Assembly: GCF_009931655.1 (NCBI RefSeq)
Contig: NZ_CP047984.1
Coordinates: 3,365,001 to 3,429,000, forward strand
From: Pontibacter russatus
Lineage (GTDB): Bacteria; Bacteroidota; Bacteroidia; Cytophagales; Hymenobacteraceae
Direction: 5' to 3'
Length of the DNA stretch: 64,000 nt
The notes beneath the pieces were generated by a model that was given only the letters and a program-made list of their open reading frames with translations, searched no databases and was not told the origin of the DNA. How positions within the stretch are numbered: position 1 is the stretch's first letter; every line of letters starts with the position of its first letter. Position numbers and translations under genes: made by a program. This document shows, piece after piece, positions 25,797 through 35,416 of this stretch.

Positions 25797-26366
25797 ATGC
25801 TGCTCCTGCTCGACAACTTCGACTCTTTCACCTACAATCTGGTGGATTACTTCGGGCAACTGGGGGTGGAGGCGCAGGTGGTGCGGAACAATGTGCCGCT
25901 GCAGGAGATACAGCTGTTGCCTGTAGAGGCCATTGTGCTCTCGCCGGGGCCCGGCACGCCGCAGGCGGCGGGCTCTTTGCCGGACGTTATCCGCCATTAC
26001 CATACGCGGGTGCCGATGCTGGGCATATGCCTGGGGCACCAGGCGCTGGGCGAGTTCTTCGGGGCCACCCTGAAAAAAGGCATCCGGCCGATGCATGGGA
26101 AGATATCCGAGATTATATGCGAGCCGGACCCAATCTTCCGAGGGTTGCCACAAAAAATGCCGGTGGTGCGTTACCACTCGTTGGTGCTGCGCCACACGCC
26201 GGAAACTATTCTGCCGCTGGCGCACACGCAGGAAGGCGAGCTGATGGCGTTCCGGCACAAGGCGCTGCCGCTGTATGCGCTGCAGTTCCATCCGGAGGCC
26301 GCCCTGACGACATACGGTTTGCACTTGCTCCAAAATTGGCTTACTATTGCTAATATTGCACCGTAA
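25797..26366 (+). CDS. pabA: Anthranilate / aminodeoxychorismate synthase component II (glutamine amidotransferase)
   Basis: A 189-residue class I glutamine amidotransferase from the ATG at 25797. LLLDNFDSFTYNLVDYF is the TrpG/PabA start, LSPGPGTP the oxyanion-side motif, GICLGHQ holds the nucleophile Cys78, and QFHPEA the His165/Glu167 pair. It supplies ammonia to a chorismate-binding component I. No component I gene is next to it, so it may serve PabB, TrpE or both. The short symbol is therefore tentative. Confidence 0.85.
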   Translation: MLLLLDNFDSFTYNLVDYFGQLGVEAQVVRNNVPLQEIQLLPVEAIVLSPGPGTPQAAGSLPDVIRHYHTRVPMLGICLGHQALGEFFGATLKKGIRPMHGKISEIICEPDPIFRGLPQKMPVVRYHSLVLRHTPETILPLAHTQEGELMAFRHKALPLYALQFHPEAALTTYGLHLLQNWLTIANIAP

Positions 26367-26416
26367 ATTGACCGTATACCTCAAGAATACGTTTCTTAAG
26401 ATAAGTTTGACGCTAC

Positions 26417-27193
26417 ATGGATTTACAAATCAGGCAAGATCGGGATTTCCAGTACATAGACGAAGGGGCAGGTGAAGTGCTGCTGCTGCTGCACGGGCTG
26501 TTCGGGGCGCTGAGCAACTGGAACGGGGTGGTAGAGCACTTTTCGAAAGACTACCGCGTGGTTATACCGCTCATGCCCATATATGAGATGGCGCTGCACA
26601 AGGCCGGGGTGCCGGGGCTGGTGTCGTTTGTGGAGGACTTTGTGAAATTGAAAAAGCTGAAAGACCTGACCCTGCTGGGCAACTCGCTGGGGGGGCACGT
26701 GGCGCTGGTATATGCCCTGAAGAACGCGGACATGGTGCAGCGCCTGGTGCTCACGGGCAGCTCCGGCCTGTTCGAGGACTCGATGGGCGGCTCGTTTCCG
26801 AAGCGCGGCAACTACCAGTATGTGGAGGAGCGCGTCGGGTATACCTTCTATGACCCCAGAACGGCCACCAAGGAGCTGGTGGACGAGGTTTTCTCCATCA
26901 CCAACAGCAATGCCAAATGCCTGCGGATCATCGCCATCGCCAAATCGGCGCAGCGCCACAACATGGCCAAGGACATCACAAACATAAAGGTGCCGACGTT
27001 GTTGATATGGGGACTGAACGATACCATCACGCCGCCGCTTGTGGCTCACGAGTTTAACAGGCTTATACAGAATTCTGAGTTATATTTCATCGATAAGTGC
27101 GGGCATGCGCCCATGATGGAACATCCGGAGAAGTTTAACAGTATTTTAGAGAGGTTTTTAGCCAAGACACCCATAACCGCGCCAGCTACATGA
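26417..27193 (+). CDS. Alpha/beta hydrolase
   Basis: A 258-residue cytosolic alpha/beta hydrolase: LLLLHGLFGALSNW (22-35) is the oxyanion loop, LLGNSLGGHVAL the nucleophile elbow (Ser in GNSLGG), IWGLNDTITPP the acid region and KCGHAPMMEHPE the catalytic His. Similar to the haloalkane-dehalogenase/BioH-like esterases. The strand after the oxyanion loop (VVIPLMPIYEM) lacks the usual D..G.G.S motif. Its stop overlaps the ATG of the CBS gene (ATGA), so the two are translationally coupled. Confidence 0.82.
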   Translation: MDLQIRQDRDFQYIDEGAGEVLLLLHGLFGALSNWNGVVEHFSKDYRVVIPLMPIYEMALHKAGVPGLVSFVEDFVKLKKLKDLTLLGNSLGGHVALVYALKNADMVQRLVLTGSSGLFEDSMGGSFPKRGNYQYVEERVGYTFYDPRTATKELVDEVFSITNSNAKCLRIIAIAKSAQRHNMAKDITNIKVPTLLIWGLNDTITPPLVAHEFNRLIQNSELYFIDKCGHAPMMEHPEKFNSILERFLAKTPITAPAT

Positions 27194-27855
27194 TTGCAGA
27201 AGAACTCATCAACCAAATGATTCCGCCGCTGAAGCTCTACGACACCGTGGAAAAGGCGCTGCGCTGGATGGATGAGTTCCGCGTAAACGAGCTTCCCGTG
27301 GTAAGCAACCGCCGGTATATGGGGCTGGCCACCGAGCAGCACCTGATAGAGCTGACCGACCGCAGCCAGGCTTTGAGAGATCTGGAACTGGAGCACCAGG
27401 ACGTACATGTGATGCAGCGCCAGCACTTTTACGAGGTGATGGAGGCGGCCATCAAAAACAAGATACAGGTGGTGCCTGTGCTGGACGAGGAGCAGGAGTA
27501 TATGGGCATCATCACCATCAACGACACCATCGCGGCCTTCGGACAGATGTCGGCGCTGCAGGGGCAGGGCAGCATTTTGGTGTTATCGATGCCCGAGCGG
27601 GACTACTCGCTGAGCCAGATAAGCCGCCTGATTGAGGAGGAAAACGTGAAAATCCTGAGCGCCTACGTGTCGCCGGATGAGATGGACCCCTATAAAATCA
27701 AGCTCACGCTGAAGCTAAACACTACGGACCCCTCCCGTATTATCTCCACCTTAGAGCGTTTTGAGTACCGCATCACCGCCCAGTTTAACGACGGCAACGG
27801 CAGCGAGGTGGGCCGCGACCGGCTGGACATGCTCCTGAAGTACCTTGATATATAA
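27190..27855 (+). CDS. CBS-domain protein with ACT-like C-terminus
   Basis: A 221-residue protein. Two CBS motifs cover about residues 1-125 (IPPLKLYDTVEKALRWM and VNELPVVSN, then VMEAAIKNKIQVVPVLDE and MGIITINDTI). The C-terminal part (about 130-205, SILVLSMPERDYSLSQISRLIEEENVKILSAYV) looks like an ACT domain. Such proteins usually sense nucleotides or amino acids. It overlaps the hydrolase gene by 4 bases and is followed 12 bases later by a BamA-like gene. Partner unknown. Confidence 0.8.
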   Translation: MIAEELINQMIPPLKLYDTVEKALRWMDEFRVNELPVVSNRRYMGLATEQHLIELTDRSQALRDLELEHQDVHVMQRQHFYEVMEAAIKNKIQVVPVLDEEQEYMGIITINDTIAAFGQMSALQGQGSILVLSMPERDYSLSQISRLIEEENVKILSAYVSPDEMDPYKIKLTLKLNTTDPSRIISTLERFEYRITAQFNDGNGSEVGRDRLDMLLKYLDI

Positions 27856-27867
27856 GCCTGCGCGGTG

Positions 27868-29256
27868 ATGCAACTGCGGAGTCTTCTTGTCTTTCTTTTG
27901 TTCACGATTACTGCCAGCATACAGGCACGGCCCTGCGAGCAACCCCAGGTAGTGATTGCCGGTATCTCCTTTACGGGCAACGAAATCACAAAAGAGCAGG
28001 TGATGCGGCAGGATTTCACGTTTGCCGTCGGCGACACCGTGAACGCTGAGGAACTGGAGCCGCTGCTGGAGGAAAACCGCAGCCGCCTGTTTAACCTGCG
28101 GCTCTTTCACCACGTAACGTATGCTTACACCTGCTCCGGCGGTTTGGTGCAGGTGCGGTACGAGGTGCAGGAGCGCTTTTATATATACCCCGTCCTGATT
28201 TTTGATTTTGCCGACCGCAACTTTAACGCCTGGCTGGAGAAAAGGGACTGGAGCCGCATAGACTATGGACTGAGCCTGGTGCGCCGCAACTTCCGGGGGC
28301 GCAACGAGGAGGTGCGGGTGCGGGTGCAGCAGGGCTTCAACAAGCGGCTGGAGTTTTCGTACCGGATTCCCTATATAAGCCGGGCGCAGAACTTGGGCGC
28401 TGAGATAGGGATAGCCGACTACCGCAGCCGCACTGTCAATTACACGAACCTGGACAACAGGCAGTACTTTCATGAGCAGGAGGAAGGGCGAATTATCCGG
28501 CGCACCGCTTTTTCTGCGGGCCTCATACACCGGCAGAGCGTGCAGCGGCAGGAGGGCTTCCGGCTGTCGTACCACCACGAGCGCGTCTCCGACACAGTTA
28601 CGATCCTGAACTCCGCCTATTATAACACAGCCTTGCATGAGCGCCGCTTCGTGCGGACGGAAGTACACAAAGCCATTAATCTACGGGATTATTTTGCGTA
28701 TCCGCTTTCGGGGAGTTATTTTGAGATTGGGGCCGCGCATACCTTCTTTCTGCAGCAGACAGGCACAGGCTTTACCACGCTGCGGGCCAAGTACGTAAAC
28801 TACCAAAGGCTGTCGGAAAAGTATTCCTATATGATAGGCGGGGAGGCGCAACTGCGGCTGGCGCGGGAGCATGCTTTCGCCGACAACCTCGCGCTTGGTT
28901 TCCGGTCCCTGGTGCGGGGCTACGAGCTGTATGTGGTGGGCGGCCAGCATTACGGGCTCTTTAAGCAGGGGCTAACGCGGCGGGTACTGGACATTGAGGG
29001 TATAAAACTGAAATTTATCCGGAACCCAAAGTTTAATAGCATACCTTTGTCGGTGTACCTCAACGCTTTCACGGATGCGGGGTACGTGGTTGACAACGAA
29101 TTCGGGAAGAATAATCCGCTGACGAACAGGCTGCTGGCGGGAGGGGGGCTGGGGCTGCATGCCGTCACGTTTTACGACATCGTGCTTCGCTTGGAGTACA
29201 CGCTCAACAAAGAAGGCGACAGGGGTTTCTACTTTAGCAGCAGTTTTCCTTTTTAA
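27868..29256 (+). CDS. BamA/TamA-family outer-membrane protein (POTRA plus barrel)
   Basis: A 462-residue protein from the ATG at 27868, with a GTG immediately before it as an alternative start. It has a signal peptide (LLVFLLFTITASIQA) and a single POTRA-like domain (about 30-105: VVIAGISFTGNEITKEQVM and RSRLFNLRLFHHVTY). A 16-strand-type barrel follows, with GGGLGLHAVTFYDIVLRLEY near the end and a C-terminal SSSFPF. It is much shorter than BamA (encoded at 32.9 kb), so it is a one-POTRA relative of unknown client. Confidence 0.85.
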   Translation: MQLRSLLVFLLFTITASIQARPCEQPQVVIAGISFTGNEITKEQVMRQDFTFAVGDTVNAEELEPLLEENRSRLFNLRLFHHVTYAYTCSGGLVQVRYEVQERFYIYPVLIFDFADRNFNAWLEKRDWSRIDYGLSLVRRNFRGRNEEVRVRVQQGFNKRLEFSYRIPYISRAQNLGAEIGIADYRSRTVNYTNLDNRQYFHEQEEGRIIRRTAFSAGLIHRQSVQRQEGFRLSYHHERVSDTVTILNSAYYNTALHERRFVRTEVHKAINLRDYFAYPLSGSYFEIGAAHTFFLQQTGTGFTTLRAKYVNYQRLSEKYSYMIGGEAQLRLAREHAFADNLALGFRSLVRGYELYVVGGQHYGLFKQGLTRRVLDIEGIKLKFIRNPKFNSIPLSVYLNAFTDAGYVVDNEFGKNNPLTNRLLAGGGLGLHAVTFYDIVLRLEYTLNKEGDRGFYFSSSFPF

Positions 29257-29266
29257 GACAAGCACT

Positions 29267-30154
29267 ATGAGAATAGCCATACTCGGGAAACCTTTCAGCG
29301 ATACTATCGCACCGTTCGTCCAGATGCTCTTTGATGAGTTGCAGCGGCGCAGGGCGGAGCTTTTCCTGGTAGAGCAGTTTCAGTTGTTTCTCAAAAACAC
29401 CATCAACCTGCCCACGGGCATCCAGACCTTTGGCCGGGGCGACAGGCTGCAGGATGTGGACGTGGTGCTGAGCATCGGCGGCGATGGCACCCTGCTCGAC
29501 ACGGTAACCTATGTGGGGAAACTGCAGATTCCCATACTCGGCATAAACACCGGAAGGCTCGGTTTCCTGGCCACCATTCCCTATGAAAGTATTCTGGTGG
29601 CCATCGATGCCTTGTACAAGGGCCATTACGCGCTGGACGACCGGGCTCTGATACGCGTAGACTCCGATCAGGAGGTCTTTGGGGACATTAACTTCGGATT
29701 AAATGAGTTTAGCGTATTAAAGCGTGACACCTCGGCCATGATAGTGGTACACACGTATATAGACGGGGAATACCTGAACTCCTACTGGGCTGATGGACTG
29801 GTGGTGGCAACGCCGACAGGGTCTACCGGTTACTCGCTTAGCTGCGGAGGGCCTCTGGTGCTGCCTCAGACCAATAACTTCGTTATTTCACCCGTATGCC
29901 CGCATAACCTGAACGTCAGACCCATGATTGTGTCAGATAGGAGCGTGATCTCTTTTGAGGTGGAGGGCCGCAGCAGTGGCTACCTCGCCTCCCTTGATTC
30001 GCGCTCTACCGCCGTGGACATGCATGTGCAGCTGGCCGTGCGCCGGGAGAATTTCGCGGCCCGCCTCGTGAAGCTCCATCACGTGAATTTTCTGTCTACC
30101 CTGCGCAGCAAGCTCAATTGGGGCCTCGACAAGCGGAACGACGTTTTGAAATAA
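29267..30154 (+). CDS. nadK: NAD kinase
   Basis: A 295-residue protein starting at the ATG at 29267; the in-frame extension runs back through the preceding barrel gene in another frame. SIGGDGTLLDTV (GGDGT at 71-75), GINTGRLGFLA, LNEFSVLKRD and YWADGLVVATPTGSTGYSLSCGG are the NAD kinase motifs. It phosphorylates NAD to NADP. Cytosolic, 10 bases after the BamA-like gene, within the envelope block. Confidence 0.96.
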   Translation: MRIAILGKPFSDTIAPFVQMLFDELQRRRAELFLVEQFQLFLKNTINLPTGIQTFGRGDRLQDVDVVLSIGGDGTLLDTVTYVGKLQIPILGINTGRLGFLATIPYESILVAIDALYKGHYALDDRALIRVDSDQEVFGDINFGLNEFSVLKRDTSAMIVVHTYIDGEYLNSYWADGLVVATPTGSTGYSLSCGGPLVLPQTNNFVISPVCPHNLNVRPMIVSDRSVISFEVEGRSSGYLASLDSRSTAVDMHVQLAVRRENFAARLVKLHHVNFLSTLRSKLNWGLDKRNDVLK

Positions 30155-30198
30155 TATTAAATATTTGCAATATCATTTCCGGAATTCGCTTTTATCGC

Positions 30199-30206
30199 TA
30201 TTTTTG
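30199..30206 (+). promoter_or_regulatory. Bacteroidota -7 element before the DUF6089 genes
   Basis: TATTTTTG fits TAnnTTTG, 63 bases before the ATG at 30270. It suggests a promoter within the long co-directional block. The nearest upstream TTG is too far away for a standard -33. Confidence 0.35.
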
Positions 30207-30269
30207 TCTTAACTTAAGTTGGGGAGGCTGTTGCCCATTAAAGCGCCATATATCAGATATATTTTCGTT

Positions 30270-31256
30270 ATGAAAAGATTGTGTACCCTTGCCCTGTTGC
30301 TCCTCTTTACCATAACGCTTGCTGCTACTGTTGCCGACGCGCAACGCTTTACGCAGCGTAAGCGGTATGGCTCATTGGGGCTTTCTCTTGGCGCCTCCAA
30401 CTACTTCGGCGACATTGTGCCGGAACCTGACTTCACGAGTTTCCGTTTCAAGTCTACCCGGCCCAACGTTGGCGTCAGCTACACGCACCGCTACTTTCCG
30501 CGCGTGTCGGGGAGAGTGGCATTAAACTGGATGCGCATCATGGGAGACGACAGGCTGAGCGCCTCCGTAGATGAAGGAGAGAACGCCGGGCGCTTCAAGA
30601 GAAACCTTTCGTTCCGGAACGACATAAAAGAGCTGAGCGCTGTCGCCATTGTGGATCTCTTCGAGAACCGCAACAACTACCGCCGCCGCCCTGACTTCGT
30701 GCCTTACGGCTTTTTGGGTGTGGCTGTGCTGCATCATAACCCAAAGGCGTATTATGAGAACGGCTCCCGGCAGGGCGCAACACCAAATGATATTCCGACC
30801 GGGTGGTATGAGTTGCAACCCTTAGGCACCGAAGGGCAGTATGCAGACGGCGACTATCCGGAGCCGTATAAGCGCGTGCAGATATCTGTGCCGTTTGGCC
30901 TGGGCGTTCGTTACAAGATTGACAGGTTCTGGGACTTGAACATAGAGATTGGCTGGAGAAAAACATTCACAGATTATTTAGATGACGCCAGTGCTGGCTT
31001 TGCCCGTAAATCTGATATTCTGAGCGGGAGCGGAGAGAACCCGACAGCGGCGGCTATTCTCTCGGACAGGAGTGCCGAAACAGGATTCGCTACTACACCG
31101 GACCCCAGTGGCAGCCCATATGATGTTGTGCCATACTATGGCTCTCCCATCAACCCGAAAAGAGGCAACAATTCAGACGATGACTGGTATATAACCACAG
31201 GTATAACCCTAAACTATATTTTGACGCCGCGCGTTAGAACTCCGAAGTTCAGATAA
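30270..31256 (+). CDS. DUF6089-family outer-membrane protein, first copy
   Basis: A 328-residue protein from the ATG at 30270, chosen because the signal peptide (MKRLCTLALLLLFTITLAATVADAQ) begins there. The mature part, with SLGLSLGASNYFGDI, VGVSYTHRYFPRVSGR, ELSAVAIVDLFEN, YGFLGVAVLHHNPKA and VPFGLGVRYKI, then WYITTGITLNYIL, is a small beta-barrel of the DUF6089 type common in Cytophagales. Function unknown. The next gene is a diverged paralogue. Confidence 0.8.
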   Translation: MKRLCTLALLLLFTITLAATVADAQRFTQRKRYGSLGLSLGASNYFGDIVPEPDFTSFRFKSTRPNVGVSYTHRYFPRVSGRVALNWMRIMGDDRLSASVDEGENAGRFKRNLSFRNDIKELSAVAIVDLFENRNNYRRRPDFVPYGFLGVAVLHHNPKAYYENGSRQGATPNDIPTGWYELQPLGTEGQYADGDYPEPYKRVQISVPFGLGVRYKIDRFWDLNIEIGWRKTFTDYLDDASAGFARKSDILSGSGENPTAAAILSDRSAETGFATTPDPSGSPYDVVPYYGSPINPKRGNNSDDDWYITTGITLNYILTPRVRTPKFR

Positions 31257-31305
31257 TAGAACGGGGGAGTGCTGCGTTGTTCAGTTGAACTCCGTTTGAA
31301 TCTAC

Positions 31306-32097
31306 ATGGCATTAATTAAATTCAGAGATTCACTCCTTATTTGTCTTGCTATACAAATAGGGAGTGTTTTTTTTAGCTGCAATCTGTTCGCACAGCGTCT
31401 TGAGCCTATCTCCACGTCAGAAATTGGCATCGGCATAGGAGGCGCGAATTACAAGGGCGAAATCTCTCCCAACTACCGGTTTCTGAACAACCAGCCGGCG
31501 CTTACCGTGTTCTACCGGCGCAATATGTCCGATGCTATCTCACTCCGTGGCGGCCTGATGGGCAGCCACCGCATTTTCGAGAACAACACCTTCAGCGATT
31601 CGGTTTACGAGGATGAGCGCCCCTTTCATGCTTTCAGGGAGGGCGAAACCTATCTCAGCATGTTAGAGGTGTCGGCGGTGATGGAATACAACTTCCTCGA
31701 TTTTTACGACATGCGGCAAAAGCCCAGGCTATCGCCCTCTGTTTTTATTGGCGTGGCGGGTGTGGCATATAACGTGAAACTGGAGCTACATAAGCGCCTA
31801 CTGCCCGGCGCAAACGGAGACCGCATCAAACCGTTCGAGACTAAGTTGGCAGTGGTGGTGCCTTTTGGCGTGGGGGTGAAGTACGCCCTGAGCAGGCACT
31901 GGAACCTCGGTGCAGAATTCGGCGCCCGCAAAATGATCACCGACAAACTCGATAACCTGTCGGGGGAAGATCCGGTGTACCTGGCAAACCCGCATGACAA
32001 TGACTGGTATTTCTACAACGGTATCAGCATTTCTTACACCTTCTACCGCATCAACTGCCCTCCGGTTTACAAGAAAACGCCCGGCCTTTTAGATTAA
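31306..32097 (+). CDS. DUF6089-family outer-membrane protein, second copy
   Basis: A 263-residue protein with a signal peptide (LLICLAIQIGSVFFSCNLFAQ) and the same landmarks as its neighbour: GIGIGGANYKGEI, LTVFYRRNMSDAISLRGG, LEVSAVMEYNFLDF, SVFIGVAGVAYN, VVPFGVGVKYALSRHWNL and DWYFYNGISISYTF. It is shorter than the first copy and lacks its C-terminal Ser/Asn-rich insert. Tandem duplication followed by divergence is the simplest reading. Just upstream of uppS. Confidence 0.8.
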   Translation: MALIKFRDSLLICLAIQIGSVFFSCNLFAQRLEPISTSEIGIGIGGANYKGEISPNYRFLNNQPALTVFYRRNMSDAISLRGGLMGSHRIFENNTFSDSVYEDERPFHAFREGETYLSMLEVSAVMEYNFLDFYDMRQKPRLSPSVFIGVAGVAYNVKLELHKRLLPGANGDRIKPFETKLAVVVPFGVGVKYALSRHWNLGAEFGARKMITDKLDNLSGEDPVYLANPHDNDWYFYNGISISYTFYRINCPPVYKKTPGLLD

Positions 32098-32156
32098 GTT
32101 GCAATGTTTCACAAATTTGTGATGCTTTTTGTAACTTGCGGGGAAATTGTGTTTTA

Positions 32157-32900
32157 ATGAATCTTCGGGAGAACGTAAACTTAGGCAATTTGCCAAGGCA
32201 TATAGCCGTTATCATGGACGGTAACGGGCGTTGGGCGAAGCAACGGGGCGGGCTCCGGATATTTGGCCATCAGAACGCTGTGAAGGCGGTGCGCGACACC
32301 GTGGAGGCAGCGGCGGAACTCGGTGTCGAATACCTGACCCTGTACGCTTTCTCCACAGAGAACTGGTCGCGGCCAATGGAGGAGGTGTCGGCCCTGATGA
32401 CACTGCTGGTGTCCACCATCCGCAAAGAAACCGCCACCCTCAACAAGAACAACATTCGGCTGCAGACCATCGGCGACACAGCCAGCTTGCCAAAGGCTTG
32501 CCAGCGGGAGTTGCTGGAGGCCATGGACCTTACCAAACAGAACTCCCGCATGACGCTCGTGCTGGCGTTGAGCTACAGTGGCCGCTGGGATATAACGCAG
32601 GCGATGCGCCAGGTGGCCCTGCAGGTAGAGCAGGGAAACTTGCAGGCCGATGATATAAGCGAGGCGACAATAGCGGCGCACCTGTCCACGGCAGGCATTC
32701 CGGACCCAGAGTTGCTCATCCGCACCAGCGGCGAACAGCGCATCAGCAACTTTCTGTTGTGGCAGCTAGCTTATACTGAGCTTTACATTACGGAGTTGCT
32801 GTGGCCCGATTTCAGGAAAGAGCAGCTCTACGAGGCAATCATCTCCTTCCAGCGCCGCGAGAGGCGCTTTGGCAAGACAAGCGAACAAATAATTAAGTGA
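32157..32900 (+). CDS. uppS: Isoprenyl transferase (undecaprenyl-diphosphate synthase)
   Basis: A 247-residue cis-prenyltransferase from the ATG at 32157. HIAVIMDGNGRWAKQRG carries the catalytic Asp and the Trp/Arg of UppS; LTLYAFSTENWSRP, SYSGRWDI and DPELLIRTSGEQRISNFLLWQ are the other conserved blocks. It makes the C55 lipid carrier used for peptidoglycan, LPS and teichoic-like polymers. Its TGA overlaps a possible GTG start of bamA, and uppS next to bamA is a common envelope arrangement. Confidence 0.96.
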   Translation: MNLRENVNLGNLPRHIAVIMDGNGRWAKQRGGLRIFGHQNAVKAVRDTVEAAAELGVEYLTLYAFSTENWSRPMEEVSALMTLLVSTIRKETATLNKNNIRLQTIGDTASLPKACQRELLEAMDLTKQNSRMTLVLALSYSGRWDITQAMRQVALQVEQGNLQADDISEATIAAHLSTAGIPDPELLIRTSGEQRISNFLLWQLAYTELYITELLWPDFRKEQLYEAIISFQRRERRFGKTSEQIIK

Positions 32901-32911
32901 TAAAAACACTA

Positions 32912-35401
32912 ATGACAAGATGTATCTGGGTGCTCGTGCTGCTGCTTCTGACGGCAGGCGCGGCCTCTTCTCAAGTGCTGAACAATCCTGCTCAGAATTC
33001 TCCGATAGATTATGCCCAGCCAAAGCAGTACCGCATTGGCGGCATTGCCGTCAGCGGCGCGAAGTTTCTGGAGCCTGTGGCGCTTATCTCCGTTATAGGC
33101 CTCAAAGAGGGGGACGAAATTACAGTGCCCGGTGAGGACATCAGCCGTGCCATCCAGAAGCTGTGGCAACAGGGCATCCTGGGTGATGTGGAGGTGCTTG
33201 CCCGCACGGAGGGAGACCTGATTTTCCTTACTTTCGAGCTGAAGGAGCGCCCCCGCCTGGCCGATTACCGGTTTTCGGGCATCAACAAGACGCAGGCCGA
33301 TGCCCTGCGCGAGAAGGTGCCGCTGCAGCGCGGCCGCATCGTGACCGATGCTGTCCTCAACAGCACGCGCAACGTTATCCGTGATTATTACCTCGAGAAA
33401 AGCTTCCTGAACGCCAAGATAAACATTACGCAGCGCCCGGACTCCACGCTTCCGAACAGCGTGATGCTGAACATTAACGTGGACAAAGGCGACAAGGTAA
33501 AGATTGCTGATATTGAGTTTGTCGGTAACGAGGCATTCCCGGATAAGAAACTCCGGAAACAACTCAAGAAAACCAAGGAGAAGAAGTGGTATAAGATTTT
33601 CACCTCCTCTAAATACAACCAGACGCAGTACGAGACGGACAAGCAAAGCCTGCTCGACTTTTATAACTCAGAAGGCTACCGCGACGCCACCATTGTGTCC
33701 GACTCCGTTTACCGCATCAGCGACGACAGGCTCGGCATCCGCATTGTGCTGGACGAGGGCAAGCGCTACTATTTCCGCAACATCACCTGGGAGGGCAACT
33801 ACCTGTACGAGGACGAGTACCTGGCCAGGGTGCTGGGCATAGAGAAGGGGGACGTATATAACCAGCAGGAACTGGAGAAGCGCATTACCTACAACCCGAC
33901 AGGCGGCATAGACGTGTCTGCTTTGTACCAGAACGACGGCTACCTGTTCTCAGATATCAATCCGGTAGAGGTGCGGGTAGAGGGCGACTCGATAGACCTG
34001 GAGATGCGTGTGACGGAAGGGCCGCAGGCAACCATCAACAAAATCACCATCACGGGCAACGACAAAACCAGCGACCATGTGATTCTTCGGGAGATACGCA
34101 CGCTGCCCGGCCAGAAATACAGCCGCGACGACCTGATCAGAACCAGGAACGAATTGGCTGCGCTGGGTTATTTTGACCCGGAAACGATTGGCCTTAACCC
34201 GATCCCAAACCCAGAAGAAGGTACGGTGGATATAAATTACAGCGTGGTGGAGCGCCCGAACGACCAGATCAGTCTGTCTGGCGGTTGGGGCGGTATATTG
34301 GGACCTGTGGGCACGGTGGGCCTGACGCTGAACAACTTCTCTACCCGCAAGGCGCTTGACCTGGACGAGTGGCGGCCGGTGCCGACAGGCGACGGGCAGC
34401 GCCTGGCCCTGAACATACAGGCCAACGGCAGGCTGTACCAGTCATACTCGCTTTCGTTCACGGAGCCGTGGCTGGGTGGCCGCAAGCCAAACTCCCTGAC
34501 CGTTAGCTTATTCAAAACCATCCGAAGGTTCTCGCTTAGGGAGGATGACGAGAATGCAGCCAGTCTAAATGTAGACGGAGCATCTGTGAGCCTGGGCAGG
34601 AGGCTGAACTGGCCGGACAACTTCTTCTATATGAATCACTCACTGTCCTACAACCGCTATAACGTAAATGAGTACCCGATTGCCCCAGGCTATGAGGACG
34701 GAATATCGAACAGTATCTCCTTCACTAACACGCTGGGCCGCTCCAGTGTAGATAACCCAACTTTCCCGAGAAGAGGATCTTCTTTTACACTGAGCCTGAA
34801 CCTGACGCCGCCTTACTCCCTGCTGTCAGACCGCAAAGACAAGTTTGAGTACATTGAATTTAACAAATGGATGTTCGATGCCTCGTACTTCATAAATCTG
34901 GCAGGGAATTTGGTGTTGAACACCCGGGCGCATTTCGGCTTCCTGGGAACCTACAGCAACGAAAGCTCTGTTGGCCCATTTGAACGCTTTAAATTGGGAG
35001 GCACCGGCTTAGGAGGCGGCAATTTCTTTGTCGGCACGGAGTATATAGGCCTGCGCGGTTACGAGGAAGGCGACGTGGTGAACTCTACCGAAACCTATTT
35101 AGGCCAGGCGGGCGGTATTGCCTACAACAAATTTGTGCTGGAGGCCCGGCAGCTGATTTCGCCTAACCCGGCTGCCATGATATATGGTCTGGCCTTCCTG
35201 GAGGCAGGTAACAACTTTGGTTCTCTTGATCAATACAACCCGTTCAAACTGTACCGCTCTGCGGGTGTCGGGGCCAGGATTTTCATGTCTGCGTTTGGTC
35301 TGCTTGGGTTTGACTATGCCTGGAGGCTGGACACTTTGCCTGGCGGGCTGGACGACAAGCGCGGCATGTTCCACTTCGTGATCGGGCAGCAGATACGTTA
35401 A
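32912..35401 (+). CDS. bamA: Outer-membrane protein assembly factor BamA
   Basis: An 829-residue protein. I take the ATG at 32912; a GTG at 32897 overlapping the uppS stop is also possible. After a signal peptide (VLVLLLLTAGAASSQ) come about five POTRA domains (residues about 40-415: IGGIAVSGAKFLEP, DYRFSGINKTQADAL, IADIEFVGNEAFPD, FRNITWEGNYLYEDEYL, NKITITGNDKTSDHVI). The Omp85 barrel follows with LSGGWGGILGP, SFTEPWLGG (strand motif), FPRRGSSFTLSLNLTPP and a terminal region with GLLGFDYAWRLD. BamA inserts beta-barrel proteins into the outer membrane. The OmpH/Skp genes follow. Confidence 0.95.
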   Translation: MTRCIWVLVLLLLTAGAASSQVLNNPAQNSPIDYAQPKQYRIGGIAVSGAKFLEPVALISVIGLKEGDEITVPGEDISRAIQKLWQQGILGDVEVLARTEGDLIFLTFELKERPRLADYRFSGINKTQADALREKVPLQRGRIVTDAVLNSTRNVIRDYYLEKSFLNAKINITQRPDSTLPNSVMLNINVDKGDKVKIADIEFVGNEAFPDKKLRKQLKKTKEKKWYKIFTSSKYNQTQYETDKQSLLDFYNSEGYRDATIVSDSVYRISDDRLGIRIVLDEGKRYYFRNITWEGNYLYEDEYLARVLGIEKGDVYNQQELEKRITYNPTGGIDVSALYQNDGYLFSDINPVEVRVEGDSIDLEMRVTEGPQATINKITITGNDKTSDHVILREIRTLPGQKYSRDDLIRTRNELAALGYFDPETIGLNPIPNPEEGTVDINYSVVERPNDQISLSGGWGGILGPVGTVGLTLNNFSTRKALDLDEWRPVPTGDGQRLALNIQANGRLYQSYSLSFTEPWLGGRKPNSLTVSLFKTIRRFSLREDDENAASLNVDGASVSLGRRLNWPDNFFYMNHSLSYNRYNVNEYPIAPGYEDGISNSISFTNTLGRSSVDNPTFPRRGSSFTLSLNLTPPYSLLSDRKDKFEYIEFNKWMFDASYFINLAGNLVLNTRAHFGFLGTYSNESSVGPFERFKLGGTGLGGGNFFVGTEYIGLRGYEEGDVVNSTETYLGQAGGIAYNKFVLEARQLISPNPAAMIYGLAFLEAGNNFGSLDQYNPFKLYRSAGVGARIFMSAFGLLGFDYAWRLDTLPGGLDDKRGMFHFVIGQQIR

Positions 35402-35416
35402 CGGGAAGGAATTTGT

